A stretch of 64,000 bases of DNA from NCBI GenBank assembly GCA_029339195.1, contig JAPTJF010000269.1:1-64000 (forward strand). Direction: 5' to 3'. The notes beneath the pieces are model-generated. The model did not search any database. It was given only the letters and a program-made list of their open reading frames with translations, and had not been told where the DNA came from. Shown here piece by piece: positions 47,701-60,194 of this stretch. The stretch comes from Micractinium sp. NFX-FRZ. Its lineage: Eukaryota > Chlorophyta > Trebouxiophyceae > Chlorellales > Chlorellaceae. Both the position numbers and the translations under genes were made by a program. Numbering within the stretch: position 1 is the first letter of the stretch; every line of letters starts with the position of its first letter.

Positions 47701-48106
47701 AGCACAGAACGAGCCGCTGCACTGACAGCCGGCCAGCTGGCCTGTGCTGGCCCTCTCACCCGACAGCGGCCCCTGGGCCTCCTTTGGCTGCTGCACGCCG
47801 ATCACAGATCCAAAGAAGGAGCGCAGGTCCAACGTGTCGTCTGCAGGAGAAAGATGGGCAGGTGGTGGGCGTGGGTGAAGTGAGGAATCAACCACGGAGG
47901 AAATAAGTGCAGGCCTGAGGGAGCCAAACTTCCATCCCAGCCAAAGTGGGAGCGCGCATTGCCAGTGTCGTCTACAAGACGCAGGAGAGGGTGGCAGGAA
48001 GTGGGCACTGACGCGGGTTGAGGAGCAGCCAGCAGCACCAAAAGCTGCGCCTCCTCAGCCCCGCCGATATACGCTCGACACACTGCTACACTTCCCCACC
48101 CAACCA

Positions 48107-48137
<31 letters not shown>

Positions 48138-51100
48138 ACGCACCATCAGAGTCCTCGCTGAGGCCTGCCACCTGCTGCGGCGTGCCGGCAGAGGAGGCCG
48201 GGGCAGCGGTGTCGCTGCTGGACTGGCTGCCCCTGCGCCGGCGCCCAGAGGAGGCGGCTGAGGAGGGGCGGGCAGAGGGGGGCATGGGGCGCAGCGCTGC
48301 GGCCACAGAGAGGCTGACCAGCTGGGGTGACGGCGCTCCCAGCCCGGGCGGCGCACCCAGCCCGGGCGGGGGGCCCAGCTGCGGCGGGCCCTTGGGGGTG
48401 GTGTTGGGGGTGCCTCGCAGCCCGGAGAAGGGTTGCAGGGCGGGGGAGACGGCGGCGCTGTTGGGGAGGCTGGTGGTGGAGGGGCCGCTGAGGCTGCTGC
48501 CGCTGCTGAGGCCACTGCCGCGCGACAAGGCGGGCGAGCCGGGCAGGTCAGCGGGGGACAGCAGGGATGCGGCAGGCGCGCCCGGTGCCAGGCTCAGGTT
48601 GCTGCCAAAAGCGGCTGCGGGGCGCAGCTGGCTTGAGGCCACAGGGGAGGCTGTTCCGCTGCCGCTGCCGCGGGCGGCGACGGCGGCGGCGGCGCCAGCG
48701 CTGCCAGCCCGCGAGTTGCTAGTCAGGTGGGTGAGCCCGCCGCTCCCGCCGGCAGAGGGAGGCGCGCCGCCGAAGGAGAAGGGGCGGGCGGTGACGTTGA
48801 GGTTGCCGGCGCCGCTGCCCAGCCGGCTGCCAGCTGGCACGCTGACGTGGCGTCCAGGTGGTCCCTCAGTCGAGTAGAGTGGCCTCATGATGGCAGAGCT
48901 CGCCTCTGGGGGGCTGTCAGTTGCATACAAGTTGTCTGGCAGCCTGCCATAGGCACCACCCGCCGCCCCGCCCTGCAAGCCCGCCAGCTGCCCCAAGCCG
49001 CTGCCGCTGCCGGGCCGAGGGCCGAGGGCCACCGGCAGGGGCAGCAGGTGGGCGGGCAGCCCCGCACTGCCCACGCTGCCGGCGCTGCCAGTGGCGGCGG
49101 GGCCCAGGCCTGCTGGCAGCGGGGTGGCGGGTGAGGTGGCGGGTGTAGTGGCGCGCCGCACAGCAGCCTCCGCCACCCGAGTGCTGGGGGCCACCCCGGC
49201 ATCTGCCATTTGAAACACCTCTGCAGGAGGGGACCGAGGGGGAGGGCAACAACACAGGGTTGTGAGCAGAGGACCAGAGGCCAGGGTGCCTGCGTGCGCG
49301 TGTGTGGCCCGATTGCGTGCTGTGCCGTGCCTCTCGGCAGGCCGGGGTGCGTGCACAGCAGGCCGAGCCATTGACCACAGCGTCCACAGCGCCACTCTTT
49401 GCGCCCCCGGGTCCACACCACCATTTCTTTGCAGGCCCACGCGGCGCACCGTCGGGGGTGAGGTGTGCCAGGTTGGCTGGCGGGTGGAAGGGGGCGTCCC
49501 TGTTCTGGGGGTCCAGTGAATAGCACTCCCACACGCTGCAGCACTGCAGGGGGCAGGGGCAGGGGCAGGCGGGGGAAGGCAGGGGCAGGCGGGAGCGTTC
49601 ACAGGCTGACGCAGATCGGCACCAAGCCAGCAGACCTTGCCCCAGCTGCACTCTCGGGGGGAGGAGCGTGCTGCCCCAGCCCCGCTCTAACTAAGAACAC
49701 ACACCACCGGCACCACACGGCAAGCCGCAGCCGCCCAGCCACCACCGGCCCCGGTACCTGCAGCAGCATGTAGAGGTACTGCTTCTTCTGCGCCACGTTC
49801 TGCAGCTTGGCCCAGTGGAAGTAAGGGACCGTGACCACCTGCAGGCGGGGCGGGGCAGCGGAGTGGAGGCACGGCAGCCGGGGACGAGCCAGCCGTGAGG
49901 GATGTGCGAGGGAGGTGTGCTCTTAAAGGGATGAGTGAGACGGGGTGCGGCAGCACCCGCCCCGCCAGCCGCTTCAGGCGGCAGTGCCCACACCCTGCCC
50001 TGCTGCCCGCCCCGCCCCAGCCCACCCACGCACCCGCCACCCTCGGCTGGCCAGCAGGCGCCACCGCCAGATGGTGCGCCCCAGAGGCACGTAAGGTTCG
50101 TTGATGGTGAAGTGAGCGGAGCCGTCCACCTCCACAGCCACCATCTCCCCCCGCAGCGCAATGTCCACTGCAGGCAGGAGAAGGCAGGCAGGGCGGAAGT
50201 CCGCGGTGGGATACTGGCGCATTAACGGGCGGCAACTGGGCGGCAGGCAGCAGGGGGCGGGGAGTTGAAGGGCGCAAGGGAGGGGGTGCCTCGCCGACAC
50301 TGCAATGCAACACTGCTGTCAACCGTGCTCCTTGACCCACACTTGCCCATTCCCACCCTCATCCACCCAATCTGCCAAGCCCACCCTTGCCAACAACGCC
50401 GCCAAGCTGCAACCATAGGCATCATTGAACCAATCGCACTTGCCTGACATCAGGCCGTCCTCAATCTTCTTTTCCATGTCAAACCCTATGTTGAGCTCAC
50501 GCATCACCGAGGCGACGTCCCTGCCAGGAGGGAGGGTTGCCAGCCAGGCGATGAGGAAGTTGAGCAGGCACGCAGGGCTGCACTTGCACGGCTGCCTGCT
50601 GTGCACGCTCAGCTGCCTGCGCTGCTAGCCTTAGAGACACAATCCCTCGCCCGCCACCCGCGGCAAACAACACTCGCCCACCACCTCGCCTCTTGTAGCA
50701 CCGTCCGCCTCAGGGCTGTGGCCCCCGCCTGCCAGCCTCCTGGCCCCCTTTTCCGCTCGCCCAAACACAACACACACACACAGATGCAGTATGAGGTAAC
50801 AGCAGCAGGCCAAGCAAGTCAGATGGTTGGGATATTTGACCCGGTCTACTGCACATACCTGTGCGTCATGGACACCTTGTAATCGCCCGACTGCCGCCGC
50901 CACTCGGTCTCCGCCTGGGACAGCAGCTCCGGTGGGATGTACTGGGCAATGTCGTACCACTGCGGGGTGGCAGGAGGGGAGCGCACATGTGGGGCATGAG
51001 CTAAGCAGGAGCAGGGGGAAGGCCAGCGAGGCTAGGGTGCTAGTGAGAAGCAGGAGGAGGTGGAGCAGGGGAAGGCCAGCGAGGCTATGGTGCTAGTGAG

Positions 51101-54100
51101 GCCCCGTCTTGCAACCCCCACCCCTCAACCCACCAACTGCCCCCCGCCCCCTCATGCCCCACCTGCTGGCTGAGACCCATCTTGGCCTGGTAGAGCTGGA
51201 TGAAGGTCTCGTGGGTGAACGAGTCGCGGGGCAGGGACAGCAGGCGCTCCGCCAGCAGCTGCATCACCTGCAGGCGGACAGACGGGCGGGCAGGCAGGGC
51301 AGGCAGGCAGGCAGGCAGGCAGGCGAAAGGGGTCAGGGAGGTGGGGAGGGGATCAGATGGTGAGCAGTCCCCACCACCGCAACGCCCTCCAGGGCACAGG
51401 CGCACTTGTGACGTTGCCGGCGCAGCATTGGGGGGTTTGTCAAGCTGCCAGCCAGTTCACACAACAGTCTATAACTGCCAGCCGCTTGGCGTACCTCTGG
51501 TGTGAGGATGTCGAACACGGTGAAGGCCCACAGCATGTTGCCGACGTCCTGAGGCAGGGTGCAGCACGGGGAGTTCCAGAGGGAAGCATCAGGGCACGTG
51601 GGCCAGGTCAGGAAACAGAGCCGGGGTGAGCAATTCTGAGCGAGCGTGCACACACGGAGCGGGCGGCTGCGCCTGATGCCTCAAGAGGCCCAGCACGGCC
51701 CGGCTGCAGCCCAGCCGTGCACCCCGCATGCATGCTTGGCCTCTTTCTGTCCAACCTGCAAAGCCTGCAACGCCCTGGCGCACCTGCACCGCGGGCTGGC
51801 GGGCCGCTGCCAGGTGCGGCAGCGACGCGCGCACAAGCGTGGCTGCCGGCATGTAGCCCAGCTTGGCCACCGCCCAGCCCAGCATGCCCAGCTCCTGGCT
51901 CTTGAACCGCTCCAGCTGAGCCTCTGCGCTCAAAGGAAGGAAGGAGGGAAGGAAGGAAGGAAGGTGAGGACTCAGGGAAGCGCATGGGGGTTGAGGAGTG
52001 GGGCAGAGCGAAACAGTACGGCGGTTGAGCACGTGGAGGTGGGCCACGGACAGGGGGCGTGGCGTGGGCAGCCACCACCCCTATTCCGGAGCAGGCGCAG
52101 CCCCAGTTACAAGCGTGCACTTGGGGTCCCCCCACCTATTGATCACCGCCATTCACACCATCCCCACCCACCCACCTGCGCAGCCCAGCAGCTGCTCCAT
52201 GATGGCTGCCCCCGGGAAGTGGCGCATGGTGGCCCACGCCCACACAGTGTTGGCCAGCTCCTGGGGCTTCATGCGCCCGCAGGCGGCGGCAGCGGCCTGC
52301 GGGGTTTGGGGGTGCATGGCAACACAGCGAGATGCCACAGTGAAATGCTACAGTGAATGCTACAGGTAAGTTGGCTGGCCAGCTCCTGGGGCGTGGTGCA
52401 CTTGCATGCGGCGGCTGCGACAGCCGGCAGCTGTGGGTACTGCTGCATCGGTTTCCGGCACGCGGTACAAGACAGGGCGGCTGATGGAGGGCAAGAAGAC
52501 GAGCAGCCACCGGCCAGCATCACGTCCTGCCCATACCCAGCCAGAGAGCTGACGCCAGCTCAACCCACCCGCGTGACTGCATCCACGGTGCCGGTGCCTG
52601 GGTAGAATCCCATCGTGGCCATGGCCCACAGCAGGTTGCTGAGCTCCTGTGGGGCAGGAAGCGGGACAGGAGTGGATCAGGAAGGCCAGGGGGACGTACG
52701 GCCAGGTGTGCACGTGCGCACCACACATCCAGCCCTCTGTGCTACTTTGCACTGCACTTTTGCCCTGCTCTGTCATCCCAAGACAAGATCTACCCTCCCA
52801 ACAACCCTTACCTGCACGTGGATTCACTACCCCGCCGCCTGCTGTAGACGAGCCCTACCAAAACGAAAAACATGCTGCAGCCCACCTGCGGCTTGAACTG
52901 CCCCAGCAGCGGCAGCGACTCCGCCATCAGCTCCGTCATCAGCATCTGGGCACAGGGAGAAAGCGGGGTGGAAAGCAGGCTGGGGGGGCTGGGTGAGCAG
53001 GCGCGGGTGGAGGCTGTGGGAGACACCGTGTCAAGAGCTCAGGGTGTGCGCACAAGCCGATTGGTCCAGCACTGCCGGCTGCTTGCATAGCCTAAGCAGG
53101 CAGGCAGGCAGGCAGGCAGGGCAGGCCTGCCTTGAGCGCGCCCCCGCGCCCCCCACAGGCCCCACCTGCGGCGCGCGTTGCAGGTGCGCATATGCCAGGG
53201 CCAGGTTGGAGATGGTCTGGGGCTTGACGCGGGTGCGCCATGCGCGGTCGGAGAACAGCAACAGCAGCTCGTCAGGGATGCGGTCCAGCAGGGCCTGAAA
53301 TGAAACAATCGGGAGGAGGAGGAGCAGGAAAGGATGTGTGGAAGGATGAGATTGGGAGGACAGGGGTGAGCGGGACGGCGGGCAGGCGGAGGCAACGACA
53401 GCGGCGTCCGGGCGCTGCTCACTGTGACCCTGCCCTGCCTGGCCCGCCTGGCTCTACCCCCGGTGGTCCCGTTGCCACCCTTTGTTTTCCCCCTGGCTCA
53501 CGTTGACTTCAGGCGTGAAGCGCACCCCGGCGCGGTACATCTGGCTCAGGCTCCACACCGTGTTTGTCAGCTCCTGGGGACCAAACTGGCGCAGCATGCC
53601 GTCCGCGCTGTGCGCCAGCGCGCCCAGCAGGTCGGCCTGCACCAAGCACATGCATGGAGGCGGTGGCAAGGTTTTAACGCAATGCACACGGCTCGACCAA
53701 AGGGTGGGTGGCAGCTGGCAGGCTGCCCGGGTGGGTGGGCTGGACTGCAAGTGGAAGCAGGCAAGCAAGCCCACGAGCGGGCCGCCCTGCCCGCTGGCTC
53801 ACCGAGGGCGTGATGCCGAGGTTGGTGAGGCCGTGCAGTATGTTGGAGATGTTCTGGGGGGCCATGGTGCCTGCAAGGCGAGGCGAGGGGCAGCAGGCGG
53901 CAGGCAGCAGAGGTGACTGCACAGTCTGGGCTCACCGGCGGAGGTTGCCACAGCTGTAGCGCCCACCAGCCCTGCCAAGCCCCGGGCTCACAACACATGC
54001 GCACATGCCCCACGCCTCAGCCGCCCGACTCACACATATGCCTTGCATGTGCGCATCCACCCATGCAGCGCGTGCGCCGCACCGCCATCACAACAAGCCT

Positions 54101-55718
54101 TTCATTTCTTTCACGTACTGCAGTGCTCACCCTTGTGCTTGGCGTGCGTGAGCTGCGCCACCATTTCGCGGCCCAGCACCTCCACCATCTGCCCAATCTC
54201 GGGGGTCACTGTGACGCCCATCTTGCCCAGCGCCCAAATGATGTTGGCCAGGCCCTGCAGGCGCAGCGTCGGGAGGGAGGGAAGGGAGAGGGCACAAGTC
54301 GTGTGCTGCCCATTTGGTAACACAAGTGGACAGGTGCCTGGGTTTGTGTTTGGTTTTGCACGCGTGGTTGACTCGCCCAGTCGCTGTCCACCCTTGTACC
54401 GTTTGAAATCACACGCTCTCAGCCCAATCACCTGCGGCTTGAACTCCTCCACCTGCCAGGCCACCCCGCGCGCCACGGCATGCAGCATCTCGTAGTTGGG
54501 GCGCAGCCCCATGGTGGCCCCGCTGTACACAATGTTGCTCAGCGCCTGGCCGCCCATGCGGTAGTGCTTGTCTGTGGGGCGGGGTGGGGGGGTGGGGGGC
54601 AGGGGGGACAGCACAGCAGTGGGGGCGGGCAGTGGGGGCGAATCCTTCAAGGCATGCAAGGCATGAGCCAAAAACAGCAGCGTCCCGCCTGAGCATGTGC
54701 AGCAGCAAGAATGCAAGCACAGCGAATGGGCAGCCACCCCCTGCACCTGCACAGCAGGCACAGCATGCGCATGCTGCAGCTGCTCTGCAGCAGGGGAGGC
54801 ACAGCGGGCGCCCCGGCCAGCCGGCAGCTCCCACCCCGCCTGCTGCCTCTACCGGGCCCGCCATGGGTACCCGCCCGCCTGACGCACCCCGCATGTATGT
54901 GTCTTGGTCCACTGAAGTCAGCCGGCGTGTCACCTCCCCCTGCAACTCCGCCATCAACGCCTCGGCCCCCTTTTGAGGCAGCTGGTACGTCTTGCTGATA
55001 GACCACAACGTGAGGCCTGCGGGGGCAGGGGGCCGGGCAGGTGGGGGTTGGCAGCAGCAAATTTTGTGCGGAATGACGGATGGGAAGGGCACCCACCGCT
55101 GGGCATGCGGCAGGAGCGCTGTGGGAGATGCATTGCCGCAGCAGCAGGGCGTCGGTGCCTCAGCGCCAGAGGCAAATGCAACGCGAGCACTGCGCATGAC
55201 AAACCACGGCCTGCACGCACCCAAGTTGTGCGCTTGCACCTCCTCCAGCTTGTGCAGCAGCGTCAGATTGATCTCGCTCAGGAGGTTGCCCAGCTGCTGC
55301 TGCTGAGCGTGCGGCCAGCTCTCGGGCGGCGACCGCCGCCGCCGCGCGTCCTCCACATGCTTTGCGATGCGGTGATAGGCGGTGCAGAAGTTGACTGCGT
55401 TCATGCTCCCAAAATTTACCACCACCAAGTGGATGAGGTCCTGCCAGGCAAGGGGAGGGAGAAAGGTATTGGACGGGCGGCTGGCAGGGAGGCGGCGGGA
55501 GCGGCGGCAAGCAGAGGCAGCAGCAAGCGGAGCTGCTGCAGTAGCGAGCGCTCGTGGCCGGCGCCTGAGCAGCTTGTACGGCCCTCCAGGCGCACCTGCA
55601 GCTTGCCAGCCTGCGCGATTTGTTGATTGAGAGTCCGGGCGACTGCCACACCGCCGGACCCGCCCCGCAGATCGCCCTGCTGTGCACCTCCGTGTGAGGG
55701 TGCATGACCAGCGCTCAT
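41746..55718 (-). CDS. OPR-RAP-linker-PPR-SmR-cyclin protein (PPR-cyclin family, organelle RNA factor)
   Basis: 38 exons from the ATG at 55718 to the TGA at 41746 agree in phase throughout (5721 nt, about 1906 residues). Residues ~40-540: OPR-type helical repeats, e.g. PQELTNTVWSLSQM (53502-53636), GLANIIWALGKMGV (54131-54254), PQELANTVWAWATM (52176-52296). Residues ~602-673: RAP domain, VAVEVDGSAHF, PLGRTIWRWRLLASRGWR, VTVPYFHWAKL (50034-50167, 49758-49838). Residues ~705-1090: Ser/Gly/Pro-rich linker (48144-49220). Residues ~1138-1484: PPR repeats, e.g. HGVQPSADTYLALVQAHCSA. Residues ~1485-1610: SmR-like domain. Residues ~1657-1906: cyclin-type fold (MDAALAAACVALAAEQEG; AAAALYVAREERGVAPYW). 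OPR and PPR repeats bind organelle RNA. From memory, a green-algal PPR survey (Tourasse, Choquet and Vallon 2013) described PPR-cyclins with SmR, one with an N-terminal OPR/RAP. Donors at 50443 and 46745 are GC. Plastid targeting is likely but the N-terminus is not a clear transit peptide. Confidence 0.85.
41795..41898 (-). repeat. Duplicated start of the last exon of the OPR-PPR-cyclin gene
   Basis: Plus 41795-41820 (true exon start, FSAALRAL) and 41873-41898 in the intron match at 22 of 26 positions. Confidence 0.75.
42683..42795 (-). repeat. Duplicated exon end and donor flanking a (GCACA)n tract
   Basis: About 42683-42726 repeats 42752-42795, the second copy covering the 3' end and donor of exon 42770-42825 (LQCSVGDQ). 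A GCACA pentamer tract lies between the two. Confidence 0.75.
44110..44123 (+). repeat. Poly(A) run in an intron
   Basis: A run of about 15 A, unusual in this GC-rich sequence, next to the donor of exon 44151-44296. On the transcribed strand it is poly(U). Confidence 0.85.
52252..52430 (-). repeat. Intronic partial copy of an OPR exon
   Basis: Plus 52377-52430 resembles 52252-52302. On the minus strand it would read VAAAACKCTTPQELAS against the true exon AAAAACGRMKPQELAN. It has no phase-compatible donor and is probably not spliced in. Confidence 0.7.
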
Positions 55719-56465
55719 CCTGCAGTCGAGCAGGGCGGAAGGCCGCGTTAAGGCGGAGAGGGTTCGGTGGCGTTTGGTTGTGTCGCTTAGCACACTGCGC
55801 ACCTGTGAATATTGATTGGAGCTCAGCACGATCGTGGAGAGCTTACTCCATTGCTCGGCGCGAGAGAGAGGGCTGATGGCGGCACGCCGAGAATGAGCAA
55901 GCGATCAGGAGGAGCCTTTAAACCCTGCTTGTATTATTGCTCGCACCTCGCACGTGGGACGCACCGCGAGCAAGCGATCTACGCGGTAAGGGTCGGAGCA
56001 CTTGCATGTGTTGCTCAAACCTTCTCCGCCAGGCTGGCGGGCGCCCACGCCTGCAGGTGCCTCGCTGGAGAGGAGTACATCAGATGGACCCATGATGGAA
56101 GAAATGCCCAGCCCAGCCTGCATTATCATGCTAAGGGCAATGAGCAAGCCGACCAGTGATCAAGCAAGTCGCCGCGGCTGCAGCGCCGCTCAAGTCACCT
56201 CCAGGCAGCGCCTGCTGGTGTGGCGGCGCTGTGCAGTTCTGCCTCGCATTCCAAACTGCCCCAGGCAGAATCTCAAGGATTCAACGCCATGCAAAAACTT
56301 CTGTACCTGTTGCATCACAGTGCATTTACAAGTCACGGTATGTGGTGTACTGTAGGCGCCACATTTCACAGCAAGCGCTCGGCCAGCCTTACACCGGTAC
56401 CAGGCTACAACCCTGTGCTACACAGCAGGCACGTCACCAGAGGGCAGGGGGATGCACGGCACAGC
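55719..56465. other. Intergenic: promoter of the OPR-PPR gene and 3' UTR of the TsaD gene
   Basis: About 750 bp. The frame upstream of the ATG at 55718 stays open for 37 codons but begins with GTG, not ATG. No other gene is visible. Minus-strand TGTAA copies at 56389-56393 and 56326-56330 fit the TsaD 3' end. Confidence 0.5.
56389..56393 (-). terminator. TGTAA polyadenylation signal of the TsaD-type gene
   Basis: Minus-strand TGTAA 73 nt after the stop; a second copy follows at 56326-56330. Confidence 0.6.
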
Positions 56466-59400
56466 TCAAGCCGCGCCTCCCACAGCCTGCTCGCCCGCTT
56501 GCGCCGCTGCCTGCCCCTCCTGCGCCTGCTGCATCAACTCTGTGAGGCTCGTGAACACCCGCTTCTTTTTGGCGCTGCGCGGGGCCGAGTAGCTGCGGGG
56601 CACAGGGCGGAGGAGGGCGGGCGGGCAGGGAACAGGTGGATGCGGAGCCTGTGCCCAAGACCAGGGGATGCAATGCCGGCGGCAGTGCGAAATGCAAGCA
56701 CAGTCGCACCAACATTCACCCCAGATCCGCACGCACCCAACATGCACGCAGGTGCACTACATCGGCACCTCTGCATGTGACATGTACAGCTCGTGCCCCT
56801 GTAACAAATGCACAGCCCACGCTCCAGCTGGCCTCCTGCCTTGCAACCCCTCTCCGGAAACCCTCCCCCACCCACTAGTGCCCGTGCTTGCTTCCCCATC
56901 CCACCTCAACAGGCAGCCTCTCCCACACAAGCACCCACACAGCATGCATCCACCACCAGCAGAGCAGCTGCCCTGCCGCCGGGGGCACCCACCTGCGGGG
57001 GTCCTTGCGGTCGGTGAGCGGCCAGCGCGGGCGCAGGTCCACCCACTCCCCCTCTGCCGGCTCGCCGGTGGCAGGGGGTGGCTCAACCAGCCCCAGCTGC
57101 ATCCTGCAGGCAGCAATCATAAGTGGGCGGGGGGGCGCCAGGCATGGTGACCACAGCATAGCATAGCATGGGTGATCGCTCGCTTGGGGACGGCACGCCG
57201 CCAGGGGCACGGCCAGGCACCCAACAGTTACTGCACTTCCAGATGGCTTGCTCCCTGACCGCCTCCACCTGCCCTGCCAGCCAGCCCTACACCCTCGGTG
57301 CCCCTCACCGCTCCACGCCCGCCCAGGCCACCATCACGCCGTTGTCGGTGCACAGCCGCGGCGGCGGGCAGACAAGCAGCAGCCCCGCCTCTTGGGCCAC
57401 CGCCGATAGCCGGCCTCGGATGTAGGTGTTGCTGGCCACTCCGCCCGCCACCACAAGATGGCGCACCTGTTGGGGACACACACGGGAAAGGGAAACAAAA
57501 GCAGCGGCAGGAGGGGCTCAGGATCAGGAGCAGCAGGGGCCAAGAGCGGGGTAAAGCGGGGTAAGGCGGGGCAGGCGGGGCACCGGCTTGGCTGCGGCCG
57601 AGCCGTGTAGAGGGATGTACAGGGGCTTTGAGAGGGGAGTGGCTATCAACGGGTTGCTGGGGCATGCACTGAGGGATGCGGTTGTGATGAGGGTGCGAGG
57701 GATGTGGCAGGGGGATCATTCGGCAGCGGCCACGAGGGAAGGCGCGCGCCGATATCGACCCTCCCAGGTCTGCTCTAGCAAAGGCGGCAAGAAACAAGGC
57801 CAGGCGCCGTGGAGGTGTGTTGAGGCGGCCAGGCTTGAATACCCTTGCAGGATGATAAGCAAGCACAGAGGAAGGCGGGCGGGCAGGACGGCATGAAGTG
57901 CTGGGTGGGGCCATCGATTGCCCAGCATTCGGAGCAGGCAGAGCAGCACACACACGCAAGCAGGCAGGCGTCAGCGGCAGAGCTTGGAAACCCTCAGTGT
58001 ACAGCTACCCCTGAGCTACCAGAGGAAGAAAGTAGGCGACCGCTGACTGGGGCGGCGGCCAGCCTGCTTTCCTCACCCGCAGGCGGCGTGCAGCTGTCGC
58101 CAGAGCGTTCACCAACTTTGCATGCACGCAGGCACGCCCTTTTCCCCACCCTGTGGCAAGGTTCGGTTGCAGACAGGCAGGCTGCAAGCCCAACCATGCA
58201 GGGCAGGGTAGGCTGCCCCGCCCCGTGTGGGGGCGGCCCTCACCTCTGGGTGCGACTCCTGCGCCCACTGCACCGCCCGCCGGCAGCGCTCCTCCAGGTG
58301 CTGCACCGCCACCCGCTGGAAGGAGGCGGCAATGTCGGCGCGCTGCTGCAGGTTGTCCTCTGCGACACAGCACACAGGGGCGGGCGCGAGGGGTGGGGCG
58401 GAGCAAGGGGGCACGGCGTGGCAGGGTGGGCGGCGTCATGCAGCACGGAGGGTGTGAGAGAAGGGGAGCAGACCCCACGGACCGCCGCCGCCCATGGCAA
58501 CCACCCAACTGCTGCATCCGCCAATCAGGCATCCCCACCAGGCATCCCCCCCTGACTGCTCCAGCCGTCAACCTAGCAATGACCAAGCCGCATTGCTCCA
58601 CTGCTCCTGCCCCAGCTCCTACTCCCAGCTCGCCCTTCAAGCTCTGCCTTGCTGCCCCTCCCAGCCCCTCCCAGCGCCCCCTTTCCTCCACCAGAGCCCA
58701 CCTGTGGCCTCCGGGCACCGCTCCTCAATTGCCAGCCGCACAGCAGTCTTCAGCCCGGCATAGCTGAAGTCGCAGGTGGGGCGGCGCTGCATGGGCACCG
58801 ACAGCGGCAGCGCCCGGGGGTCGCCGCCCAGCGCAAACTTCTCCAAAGCGGCGCCGCCAGAGGGGCGGAGGTCCAGTCCTAGCAGGCGGGCAACTTTGTC
58901 GTACGCCTCGCCTGCGGTGGGAGGGAGGAAGCGGGAGAGCAGTGTGTGTGTGCAAGTGGGTGCAGATTATGTGGGTGCTTGCTTGGGTCCATGGGTGGCA
59001 GGGCAGGGGGCAGCGGTTGGGAGTGGGGGTGGGTGGGTGGGAGCAGGGGCATGAACAGTTTGCCCGCCAAGTCGCGCGGTTTGCTGGCAGCCGCGCAGCT
59101 CGGCTCAGCCCAACCCAACCACCCAGCCCCAGCCTCCCCGCCATGCACTCGGCCCCCCCCCGGCAATTCGCCGCCCACCTAGGGCATCGTCCAGCGTAGT
59201 GCCCAGCTGCGTGTACTGCCCAATGCCCTCCACCAGCAGCAGCAGGTTGTGCCCGCCAGAGATGAGCAGGCAGAGGAAAGGGAACTCCACTGCGGCGGCC
59301 CCTGCATCCTCTCCACCACCCGCCCCTGCCGGAAGGGCGGCAGCTGCCTCGCTGCCACGGCCACCGGCCGCCGCCTGGCTGCCCTGCTCCGCTGCGGCTG

Positions 59401-60194
59401 CTGCTGCTGCAAAGCGGGTGGCGCCCAGGCGGGCCACCAAGGCATGAGCCTCCATGTGGTGCACCGGGATCAGGGGCAGCTGGTGAGCAGCTGCCAGCTG
59501 GCGCGCCTTGAGCACGCCCACCTGCAGCAGGGGATGGGCAGCGCAGGCCCCCACGCTTCAGTCAGCACCAAGCACTGGTGCAGGCGCAACGCATGCAGCC
59601 GCTTGCAGGCAGCGGCGGGTGCCAGGCGCAACACACAGCACTCGCCCCTAGCAGGCGGAGATGTGGGCACCCGTCCTGCAGCCCCTTCTAAGGCCCACCC
59701 AATGCACCTCCACAGCGCCGCACTAATCTCACCCGCAGGCAGAGGCTCAGCCCCGGGCCGATAGTGACTGCCACACCATCCAGCTGATCGGGTGTGACCC
59801 CTGCGGCCTCCAACGCCGCCTCCACGCAGCCGTCTATGGCCGCCTCGTGCGCCTCCTGTGCAAGCTTTGGCACCACTCCTCCCCAGGCGGCGTGGATGTC
59901 AGCCTGCGTTGCCAAACTCTCGCCCAGCACCCGACCGCTGGTGCTCACGACCGCCACGCCCGTGTCGTCGCAGCTGCTCTCGATGCCTAGCACCAGGCCG
60001 GTGCGGGGCCGGCAGTTGGGGGAGGCATGTGCAGGTGCGGCGGGCGTGGAGGTACTTGGGGCTGGGCCGGCGGCGGAGGCGGCGGGGTGGGAACTGGCGG
60101 CGGCGGCAGTGGTGGTGGGGCGTCGCGCTCGAGCAGCCGCAAGCGCCCGGAGCCCGTGCAGCAGCCGCTGCTGAATAGCTACAGCAGGCCGCAT
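56466..60194 (-). CDS. OSGEPL1: Organellar tRNA N6-adenosine threonylcarbamoyltransferase (TsaD/Qri7/GCP1)
   Basis: Seven exons agree in phase, 508 residues: complement(59733-60194, 59179-59521, 58702-58911, 58244-58359, 57309-57466, 56993-57103, 56466-56592). The N-terminal ~65 residues ([20 protein letters not shown]...) form an Ala/Arg-rich organelle presequence. The catalytic core follows: [16 protein letters not shown] at about 68-83, metal ligands in [15 protein letters not shown] (H176/H180), [61 protein letters not shown] and [12 protein letters not shown]. TsaD transfers threonylcarbamoyl from the TC-AMP made by a Sua5/YrdC protein to A37 of ANN-decoding tRNAs. Motif details and the presequence favour the bacterial/mitochondrial type over cytosolic KEOPS Kae1. 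An Ala/Gly-rich insert of about 45 residues (near 189-232) precedes [11 protein letters not shown]. The C-terminus is a basic extension ([19 protein letters not shown]). Confidence 0.95.

Noticed and set aside
49450..50167. Boundary between a separate OPR-RAP gene and a PPR-SmR-cyclin gene
   Set aside because: Phases match across all introns, there is no stop or TGTAA on the minus strand, and no convincing start codon precedes the PPR part; kept as one gene but flagged for testing.
52377..52480. An additional OPR exon
   Set aside because: Resembles an OPR exon but has no donor compatible with phase 0 on both sides; treated as an intronic partial duplicate.
55719..55829. 37 extra in-frame codons as the start of the OPR-PPR gene
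   Set aside because: The upstream frame opens with GTG and CTG codons, not ATG; the first true ATG is at 55718.
56466..60194. Cytosolic KEOPS Kae1/OSGEP
   Set aside because: The Arg/Ala-rich presequence and the core motifs fit the bacterial/mitochondrial TsaD-Qri7 branch better.
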